The notes under the pieces are model-generated. The model had not been told where the DNA came from and ran no database searches. It worked only from the letters and a program-made list of their open reading frames with translations. Of a DNA stretch of 39,580 nt, positions 33,800-39,580 are shown piece after piece. Positions within the stretch are counted from its first letter, which is position 1; every line of letters starts with the position of its first letter. Source of the DNA: Opitutia bacterium (lineage in GTDB: Bacteria > Verrucomicrobiota > Verrucomicrobiae > Opitutales > Opitutaceae); contig CANEVO010000024.1 in NCBI GenBank assembly GCA_947442255.1, positions 1 to 39,580 on the forward strand. Reading direction: 5' to 3'. A program made the translations under genes and the position numbers.

Positions 33800-34214
33800 G
33801 CCGGGGGATCGTCAGGCAGGGGCGCCGTGCAGTAGGAAACTGCGAAGAGCGAAGGGACACGAAGCTCGGCGGTTGACCTCGGCCCTCCAGACGGTCGTTG
33901 CAATGAACGCCGCAGAGACCGGCCCGAACTTAAGCGTTCAGCGTTGGTCCGCCGTCCCACTTCCGAACTTCCAGATTCGGACTTTGCACCGAAGGACAAA
34001 CCAAGGTCGGGCGAAGTCCGGGAAGTTCGGAAAGGCTGGCTGGCCTGGCTTCCCGGCCTCCCGTTCTTCCTGTTCGAGTGCTGTTCGACCCCTGCGCCCC
34101 AACTCCGCACCGCTCCGGGGCTCTCAACTCTCAGCCCTCAACTCTGAACCGATCCCCCCGCCCCCCCATTTCTTCCTTCTCTCTTCCCAACGCTTCGTTT
34201 GTTTTGTCCCTCCC
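33800..34214. repeat. 415-bp gap with copies of the 9-base and 7-base repeats
   Basis: No gene is supported, although one frame is open into the next gene. 33839-33890 resembles 63-120 (a GCAGTAGGAAAC...GCGAAGAGCG...ACCTCGG succession). 33959-33986 holds four 7-base units (ACTTCCG, AACTTCC, AGATTCG, GACTTTG). 34119-34150 holds four and a half units (GGCTCTC, AACTCTC, AGCCCTC, AACTCTG). The last 60 bases before ATG 34215 are pyrimidine-rich (CCCCCCCATTTCTTCC, TTTTGTCCCTCCC). Confidence 0.7.
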
Positions 34215-35474
34215 ATGAGTTCGTTCCCCCAGATGATCCGGGTCCAGCAGAACTATCCCGCGCCCGTGACGCTCGACTTCGATGCGGTGGTCACAAAGGA
34301 ATTCGCGGCGATCCGCTCGCGGATCAAGCCGGGCGCCCGGATCGCGGTCGCCGTGGGCAGCCGCGGCATTTCGAATCTCCAAGCCATCATCGCCGCGGTG
34401 ATCAAGAACGTGAAGGCGGCCGGCGGACAGCCGTTCATCATTCCCGCGATGGGCAGCCACGGCGGCGCGACCGCCGAAGGCCAGATCGACGTCCTGGGCA
34501 CGTATCACATCACCGAGGCCGCCCTGGGCGTGCCGATTCGCGCGTCGATGGAGGTGAAGCAGGTCGGCGTCTCTGAAGATGGCGTTCCGTGTTTCTGCAG
34601 CGTCGAGGCGGCGAACGCCGATGGCGTGATCATCGTCAACCGGATCAAGCCTCATACCGACTTCAGCGGCGAACTCGGCAGTGGCGTCATGAAGATGGCG
34701 GTGATCGGCCTGGGAAAACAAAAAGGCGCCAACACGATGCACATGGCCGCCACCCGCATCGGCTACGAGCGGGCCATCCGCGGCATCGCCCGCGTCATCA
34801 TTCGCGAAACCCCCGTACTCTGCGGTGTCGGCATCCTCGAGAACCAGCACCATGACACCGGCAGGATCGCCGTCATGCCGCGCGAGGAGATCGAGGCGAT
34901 GGAGAACAAACTGATCGTCGAGGCCCGCGACATGATGCCGCTGCTGCCGTTCGAGGAGATCGATCTCCTGATCATCGATCGCATCGGCAAGAACATCAGC
35001 GGCTGCGGCATGGATCCGAACGTCATCGGCCGCTCGGTCTACGGCTACGTCAGCAGCATCAGCCCCGTCGGTTCCTTCCGGCCTTACATCCGGCGCATCT
35101 TCGTCCGCGATCTCACCGAGGAAACCCACGGCAACGCGATCGGCATCGGGCTCGCCGACATGACCACGACCCGGCTCGTCCGCGGCATGGATCATCGCTT
35201 CACCTACATCAACGCGCTCACCGCGGTCCAGCCGCAGGTCGCGAAGATTCCGATCTACTTCGACACCGACCGGGAGGCGCTCGAGCAGTCGATCGCCTCG
35301 CTCGCGATCACCGACGGCCGCCCCCCGATGATCGTCCGGATCCTGGATACGCTGTCGGTCGCCCGGTTCGAAGCCTCCGAGGCGCTGCTCGGCGAGATCC
35401 AGAAGCGCCCCTCGCTCCAGGTGCTCGGCCCCGCGCAGCCGATGACCTTCGGGGCCGACGGCAATCTGGTCTGA
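34215..35474 (+). CDS. LarA-like (DUF2088) protein, candidate nickel-pincer racemase/epimerase
   Basis: From ATG 34215 the protein has 419 residues and is cytoplasmic. It resembles the lactate racemase N-terminal domain family (DUF2088): RIKPGARIAVAVGSRGISNLQAI, PAMGSHGG (His82), then VNRIKPHTDFSGELGSGVMKM with His147 and Lys160, comparable to the H-x-x-x-F-S-G-x-x-K region of LarA in which the Lys holds the nickel-pincer cofactor and His residues act in catalysis. A second HH pair (His212-His213, ENQHHDTG) may also be involved. LarA homologues racemise or epimerise 2-hydroxy acids, including aldonates. The genes for cofactor synthesis (larB, larC, larE) are not in this window. Neighbours on both sides transport sugar acids, so I infer a sugar-acid substrate. 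The assignment of cofactor and reaction is by analogy only. Confidence 0.75.
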   Translation: MSSFPQMIRVQQNYPAPVTLDFDAVVTKEFAAIRSRIKPGARIAVAVGSRGISNLQAIIAAVIKNVKAAGGQPFIIPAMGSHGGATAEGQIDVLGTYHITEAALGVPIRASMEVKQVGVSEDGVPCFCSVEAANADGVIIVNRIKPHTDFSGELGSGVMKMAVIGLGKQKGANTMHMAATRIGYERAIRGIARVIIRETPVLCGVGILENQHHDTGRIAVMPREEIEAMENKLIVEARDMMPLLPFEEIDLLIIDRIGKNISGCGMDPNVIGRSVYGYVSSISPVGSFRPYIRRIFVRDLTEETHGNAIGIGLADMTTTRLVRGMDHRFTYINALTAVQPQVAKIPIYFDTDREALEQSIASLAITDGRPPMIVRILDTLSVARFEASEALLGEIQKRPSLQVLGPAQPMTFGADGNLV

Positions 35475-35836
35475 GATCGGGTTGACCGTGGGATCAAACC
35501 ATCCCGCGGATGGGGAAAAACCCCGCATAGTCGTCCTCGGTGGTTTAAAGCACCCCGAGTTTAACCACCGAGTGCACCGAGTGCACCGAGTTCACCGAGT
35601 GGAGCCGTTGCACTGGAACAGGAGCAGCAGGAAGGTCAGGAGGGTGGTTGGGCCGATTCCTGGCTTCCTGGATTCCGGCTCAAACCCGGCTCGATCGGGG
35701 TGACCCTGAGCTCTTGTCGCACGGGCAAGACTGCGCCGCTACCGCCCTTCTTGCGGCCCTTCCGCCCTTGCGGTCGGACCGGGTTCCTAAAATATCGCGC
35801 CCGCGCGGTCGTTCGCGCTTACCCCCTACCCTCCCC
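35475..35836. repeat. Right copy of the dispersed ~150-bp element with 9-base repeats
   Basis: This gap has no supported gene. CTCGGTGGTTTAAAG (35536-35550) and TTAACCACCGAG (35561-35572) form an inverted repeat. Four nonamers follow at 35566-35602 (CACCGAGTG twice, CACCGAGTT, CACCGAGTG). The rest to 35703 aligns by eye with 165-266, sharing GATTCCTGGCTTCCTGGATT (35656-35675) and GCTCAAACCC. The left copy has only two nonamers, so copy number varies. The final 130 bases lead to the GntP start and are C-rich (TACCCCCTACCCTCCCC is approximate). Confidence 0.8.
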
Positions 35837-37249
35837 GTGGATCCCCTTCTCCTCCTGTTCATCGGCATGGCAGTCGTCATCGCCAGCATCGTCTGGCTGA
35901 AGCTCAATGCCTTCGTGGCCATGCTCGCCGGCGCCATCGTCGTCTCGACCCTGACCCCGGCCGCGCACATCGAGCGCCATGTGCTGGCGCAGGGCGGTAC
36001 CCCGGCCGCCGCGACGGCCCGGGCCCACGAGGCGCTCGGCGCAAAGATCGCGGCCAAGTTTGGCAACACCGCCGCGCAACTCGGCCTGCTGGTGGCGATG
36101 GCGTCGATCGTCGGTTCCTGCCTGCTAGCCAGCGGCGGCGCCGAGAAAATCGTGCGTTCGTCACTGGGCCTTTTCGGCGAGCCCCGGGCTCCCCTCGTTT
36201 TCTGGATCAGCGGCTTCGTCCTCGGGATACCCGTCTTCTTCGACACGGTCTTTCTCCTGCTGATTCCGCTGGTGCGCGCCATGACCCTGCGTACCGGGCG
36301 CAATTATCTGCTCTTCATCCTGTGCACGGCGGCCGGCGCGACGATGACCCACTCGCTGGTGCCGCCGACCCCCGGCCCGCTCTTCGTCGCGAGTGCGCTC
36401 AAGGTCGATCTCGCGCTGATGATGGTCGGCGGGATCGCCCTCGGCCTGTGCAGTTCCGCCGTCGGCGTCGCCTACGCTTTCTGGGCCAACCGGCGCTGGC
36501 CGAAGGAGCTGATCGCCCCGTCGGGTGAGGCTCCGGGAACGTCACAGGTTTTCACCGCCAAGGCCGACCATGAACTGCCGCCGCTCTGGCTCGCACTCGC
36601 GCCCATCGTCGTGCCGGTGCTCCTGATCTCCGCTCAGGCCATCGTCCAGGCCAGGGTGCCCAAGGGAGCCTCGCTGGGGGCACTCGATGCCATCGGCCAC
36701 CCGAACATCGCCATGGCGCTCGCCGCCCTGATCGCGCTCGCGACCCTCGCCTGGAAGCAGCACGGCAATCGCACGGTGATGAAGACGCAGGTGCAGGAGG
36801 CGCTGGCCGATGCCGGCATGATCATCCTCGTCACCTGCGCCGGCGGCATCTTTGGCGGCATCCTCCAGGAGACCGGCGTCGGCGAGCGGATCAAGGGACT
36901 CTCCGAGGTCTACCGAATTGGAGTGTTGCCGCTCGCGTTCTTTGTGACCGCGCTGGTCCGCGTCGCCCAGGGCTCCGCCACGGTCGCGATGGTGACGGGC
37001 GTTGGCATTCTCAGTGGCTTCGGGTCCGCGGCCACACTCGGCTTTCATCCGCTCTATCTCGCCCTCGCGATCGGCTGCGGCTCCAAGCCCGGCCCGTGGA
37101 TGAACGACAGCGGCTTCTGGGTCGTGAGCAAGACGAGCGGCCTGACCGAGGTCGAAACCCTCCGCAGCTACTCCGTGATGTTCACGATCATGGGCTTTGC
37201 GGGCTTCGGGCTGGTGGTGCTAGCGGCGTATTTTTTCCCGATGGTTTGA
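35837..37249 (+). CDS. GntP family gluconate-type permease
   Basis: A 470-residue inner-membrane H+ symporter with about 12-14 helices. It starts with VDPLLLLFIGMAVVIASIVWLKLNAFVAMLAGAI, the classic GntP beginning. Other landmarks: AAQLGLLVAMASIVGSCLLASGGAEKI, GIPVFFDTVFLLLIPLVR, the THSLVPPTPGPLFVAS motif, VTCAGGIFGGILQETGVG, and ALAIGCGSKPGPWMNDSGFWVVSK near the end. Substrates of the family are gluconate and related aldonates or hydroxy acids. GTG 35837 (GTG GAT CCC CTT) is the likely start because the conserved helix begins there; the open frame back to 35648 is derived from repeat sequence. The leader is C-rich with no ribosome site. It follows the LarA-like gene by 362 bp of repeat sequence. 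Confidence 0.92.
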   Translation: MDPLLLLFIGMAVVIASIVWLKLNAFVAMLAGAIVVSTLTPAAHIERHVLAQGGTPAAATARAHEALGAKIAAKFGNTAAQLGLLVAMASIVGSCLLASGGAEKIVRSSLGLFGEPRAPLVFWISGFVLGIPVFFDTVFLLLIPLVRAMTLRTGRNYLLFILCTAAGATMTHSLVPPTPGPLFVASALKVDLALMMVGGIALGLCSSAVGVAYAFWANRRWPKELIAPSGEAPGTSQVFTAKADHELPPLWLALAPIVVPVLLISAQAIVQARVPKGASLGALDAIGHPNIAMALAALIALATLAWKQHGNRTVMKTQVQEALADAGMIILVTCAGGIFGGILQETGVGERIKGLSEVYRIGVLPLAFFVTALVRVAQGSATVAMVTGVGILSGFGSAATLGFHPLYLALAIGCGSKPGPWMNDSGFWVVSKTSGLTEVETLRSYSVMFTIMGFAGFGLVVLAAYFFPMV

Positions 37250-37561
37250 GCCGGAAGCCCGACACGAACACCGAACGGGCGTTTGGATCGCTGTGGGTTT
37301 GAGCCTGAAGCCAGGAATCCAGGAAACCATCCGGTGGCTGCGAGCGTGAGCGAGTGGCCGCTGGCAATTCGCGGCGTGAGCAGCGTGAGGTTGGCGACCC
37401 ACTTTTTTTGACGGCCGATGCCAAGGCCCGTTGCCGTAATCCCGCTCAGCCCGGCTCGTCTCCTGCCAATCCTGTCCAAGGTTTGGGTCCGGAAACGCGA
37501 TGGTGCAACGTCCCTCTCGCGTTCGGTCCCCGCTGTTTTACCTTACCCTCCACCCCGCCCT
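37250..37561. repeat. 312-bp gap with an inverted fragment of the dispersed element
   Basis: No gene is supported. GGTTTGAGCCTGAAGCCAGG (37296-37315) and AATCCAGGAAACC are the reverse complement of the GGATTCCTGGCTT...GGCTCAAACC part of the dispersed element, but with the two 9-base words in the opposite order (GGAT word first, GGCT word second, compared with 196-215). Another stretch has GAGCGTGAGCGAG and GGCGTGAGCAGCGTGAGG, also short tandem words. The region just before ATG 37562 is C-rich (TTACCTTACCCTCC). Confidence 0.6.
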
Positions 37562-39385
37562 ATGAAGACCTTCACTCCCGTTTTCCTGCGTTGTTTCCGC
37601 CCGTCTTCATCCGCCTTCCGGTTCGCGGCGGCGCTGGCCGGCGCGGTACTTTCCGTCCACGCCGCCGATCCGACGATCAAGATCACCTCCGCCATGTCCG
37701 CGCCCGAGTGGGCGAAACTGGAGCGGCGTCTCCTCGAGGAGTCCGTCCCGGCCGCCCGCGAGTTCACCCAGAAATACTATGACGATCGCGGCTACTTCCA
37801 GCACTTCGTCCGCTGGGGTGCAAACGATGGACCGGACGACGCCTTCGAAAACTTCACCGGCTGGCCCGAGTTGCACGCGCTGGGCGCGAGCGACGAGATC
37901 CGCGACCTCTATCTCCGCACCTGGAATGGAATGATCCAGCAGTTCACCGAGGCGAAGACCACCGACGTGCCGATCGGACGTCAGGGAATGTTCCAACGTG
38001 AATTCTCCGTCCAATCCGACTGGATGCACCACGGCGAGGCGCTCCGGACGTTTAACGTCATGGGTCTCTCCGTCCCCCACCTGCCCCTCTACCAATCCCG
38101 CGCCCGGCGTTTCGCCGCGATGTACATGGGGGAGGATCCGGGCGCCCCGAACTACGACCCGGAACGCCGGCTCATCCGCTCGATGATGAATGGCAGCCGC
38201 GGACCCATGCTGCGTCCGGCGACCGCCCTCGACTGGGTCGGCGATCCGTTCGATGTCTCCAAGTTTGTCGCCGGCCACGGCGAGAGCACGTACGCGCAGT
38301 TCCTCGAGCACTATCAGGAATACACCGACGTCGTCGGCGATCACTTCATCAACCTCGTCGCCACCACGCTGCCGCTCAACGCCTACCTCCTGAGCAACGA
38401 GCCCAAGTACAAGCAGTGGATTGTGGGGTACATGGACGCCTGGCTCGGCCGGATGAAGCAGAACGGCGGCATCATCCCGAGTTACATCGGACTCGATGGG
38501 AAGATCGGCGGACCCGGGCGCAAGTGGTGGAACAACGCCTATGGCTGGGGCTTTAGCCCGGTGAATCCGGTGACTGGCAAACGCGAGGACCGGAACCGGA
38601 TCCCGCGCGCGCTCGTCGGCTTCAACAACGCGCTGCTCGTGACCGGCGATCAGCGTTACGTCGATGCCTGGCGCGACATGAAGACCGCGATCAATTCCAG
38701 CGCCCGCACCGTGAATGGCGTCAAAGAATACCCGACGATGTACGGCGCCGACGGCTGGTACGGCTGGCAGCCGCGGCCGTGGAATGTGGGCGCCCTAGAA
38801 GTCTGGTACTGGTCGATGCGGCAATCGGATCGACCGGCCGTCGGCCCGAACGGCTGGGTGGAATTTCTCGAGGGGAAGAATCCCGGCTATCCCGAGGCCG
38901 CGCTGCGCAGGGATCTCGAAGGCATCCCGACGACGCTCGCGGAGATGCGAAAGGATCCGCTGACGCCGGAGACGCGGCTCGCCGACAATGCGATGGCCTA
39001 CAACCCGGTGCAGACGACCGCGCTGATCCAGTTGATGTGGGGCGCACTGGTCCCGGGTCGCGAAGGCAGCCTGCTGAATGCGCGGCTGCGCTATTTCGAT
39101 CCGGCCCGCAACCGCCCGGGCATTCCCGAGGATGTCGGCGCGCTTGTGTCCGAACTCACGGCCGACGGCACGACCGTGACCCTCGTCAACCTGAGCCCGA
39201 GCGCCTCCCGCACCGTCACCGTGCAGGCCGGCGGCTACGGCGAGCATCAGTTCCGCACCGTCGAGACAGGCGGGAAAACGACGCCGGTTAACGGCAACAC
39301 CTTCGCCGTGGAGCTGGCCCCCGGCGCCGGCGCCGTGCTGAAGATCGCAATGACCCGTTACGCGAACCAGCCGAAGGTGCGCTGA
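37562..39385 (+). CDS. Large secreted protein of unknown family, probable alpha/alpha-toroid enzyme
   Basis: From ATG 37562 the protein has 607 residues with a signal peptide (cleavage near 34-35, VHAA-DP). I do not recognise the family. The body is rich in Trp, Tyr, His and Asn with a regular alternation of helices: FENFTGWPELHALGAS, YLRTWNGMIQQF, FSVQSDWMHHGEAL (His156-His157), WIVGYMDAWLGRM, GGPGRKWWNNAYGWGFSPVN, YGADGWYGWQPRPWNVG. This looks like an (alpha/alpha) barrel as in many glycoside hydrolases and polysaccharide lyases. The last 90 residues (VSELTADGTTVTLVNLSPS...) form a beta-sandwich-like domain. The longer frame to 37418 lacks sense; the signal peptide fixes the start. Its place after sugar-acid transporters suggests it releases or modifies uronate-containing material outside the cytoplasm. 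That is inference. Confidence 0.8.
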   Translation: MKTFTPVFLRCFRPSSSAFRFAAALAGAVLSVHAADPTIKITSAMSAPEWAKLERRLLEESVPAAREFTQKYYDDRGYFQHFVRWGANDGPDDAFENFTGWPELHALGASDEIRDLYLRTWNGMIQQFTEAKTTDVPIGRQGMFQREFSVQSDWMHHGEALRTFNVMGLSVPHLPLYQSRARRFAAMYMGEDPGAPNYDPERRLIRSMMNGSRGPMLRPATALDWVGDPFDVSKFVAGHGESTYAQFLEHYQEYTDVVGDHFINLVATTLPLNAYLLSNEPKYKQWIVGYMDAWLGRMKQNGGIIPSYIGLDGKIGGPGRKWWNNAYGWGFSPVNPVTGKREDRNRIPRALVGFNNALLVTGDQRYVDAWRDMKTAINSSARTVNGVKEYPTMYGADGWYGWQPRPWNVGALEVWYWSMRQSDRPAVGPNGWVEFLEGKNPGYPEAALRRDLEGIPTTLAEMRKDPLTPETRLADNAMAYNPVQTTALIQLMWGALVPGREGSLLNARLRYFDPARNRPGIPEDVGALVSELTADGTTVTLVNLSPSASRTVTVQAGGYGEHQFRTVETGGKTTPVNGNTFAVELAPGAGAVLKIAMTRYANQPKVR

Positions 39386-39580
39386 GCCAGGCCCATGCCT
39401 TTGGACGTCCCTGTCCGGCGAAACTGCCGAACCCCTCCTGACCTGCCAGCCGAAGCCTTGGCGAAGACTGGCGTCCCCACGGGGATTGGGTTGATCCCGC
39501 CAAGCGGGCTCAAGTGTCTTTCACTCGCGTTGCTGCGCGCCCCTTTTCCGGCCGGCTTTGCCGGCTTCCGTCGCCCCCCC
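39386..39580. other. Right-edge non-coding sequence with short dyads
   Basis: No gene is supported. GCCAGCCGAAGCC (39446-39458) and GGCGAAGACTGGC (39461-39473) form an imperfect hairpin, and CCCGCCAAGCGGG a short one near 39498-39510. CCGGCCGGCTTTGCCGG lies close to the edge. These resemble the hairpin-rich gaps elsewhere in the window. The sequence ends in a C run at the window border. Confidence 0.4.

Noticed and set aside
34131..35528. Open minus-strand frame across the LarA-like gene, and a similar one at 32306-33736 across the MFS gene
   Set aside because: Both are antisense to recognisable proteins and consist of Asp/Arg/Gly/His-rich sequence.
1..39580. tRNA, rRNA, riboswitch or phage/integrase features
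   Set aside because: Scanning by eye found no convincing cloverleaf, rRNA-like stretch, known riboswitch core, integrase or transposase; a covariance-model search would be needed to be certain.

Overview
The window is about 39.6 kb of GC-rich DNA with a very biased third codon position. Its gene content points to a Verrucomicrobium, most likely of the Opitutaceae type. The indicators are a PVC-type secreted 'membrane-bound dehydrogenase' fused to HEAT repeats and cytochrome c (3175-5727), a small stand-alone SWIB protein, abundant DMT and MFS transporters, start codons that mostly lack Shine-Dalgarno sites, and intergenic spaces packed with short palindromes and tandem repeats. No rRNA, tRNA, CRISPR array, integrase or transposase was seen. 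The taxonomic placement is an inference from gene style, not from a marker gene.

Layout. 0.4-12 kb: a membrane-anchored unknown protein, an MFS transporter convergent with the dehydrogenase/cytochrome c, an aldo/keto reductase divergent from a full DsbD-type thiol:disulfide interchange protein, a secreted PEBP-family protein, a GspE/PilB remnant without its ATPase core, and a second membrane-anchored unknown. 12-17.6 kb: two EamA transporters, a soluble NAD(P) transhydrogenase (sthA) with a stop at codon 7, and a two-domain polyphosphate:AMP phosphotransferase. 17.6-20.8 kb: a hybrid sensor kinase broken by one nonsense codon and two frameshifts, then a SWIB gene with a textbook terminator. 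21.2-26.1 kb: two ABC exporter half-transporters whose ATP sites degenerate in a complementary way (a predicted heterodimer), preceded by a small secreted protein. 26.2-28 kb: an orphan ABC-2 permease behind two identical-type dyads. 28.1-30.7 kb: a probable operon of YuxK/DCC protein, TerC and MscS. 30.8-31 kb: an Hsp20 C-terminal remnant that keeps its terminator. 31.1-39.4 kb, all on the + strand: a MalY/PatB-type lyase, an ACS/hexuronate-type MFS transporter, a LarA-like (DUF2088) protein, a GntP-type gluconate permease and a large secreted protein of unknown family. The last four look like a sugar-acid (uronate/aldonate) uptake and conversion group.

The most unusual content is not a gene. 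Three layers of short repeats fill the gaps: (i) many different REP-like hairpins, usually headed by GTAG or GTGG and often paired head-to-head; (ii) arrays with a strict 7-base period (unit close to AACTCTG), two of which lie in frame inside genes at domain linkers (dsbD and an ABC exporter); (iii) arrays with a 9-base period (units such as CACCGAGTG or CGCGAAGAG), part of a roughly 150-bp element present near both ends of the window. REP-like units touch gene ends: the sthA stop codon is part of one, the ABC-2 permease starts 4 bases after one, and the broken kinase reads through one. The four damaged genes together suggest ongoing decay and rearrangement, though assembly error must be excluded for the single-base lesions.
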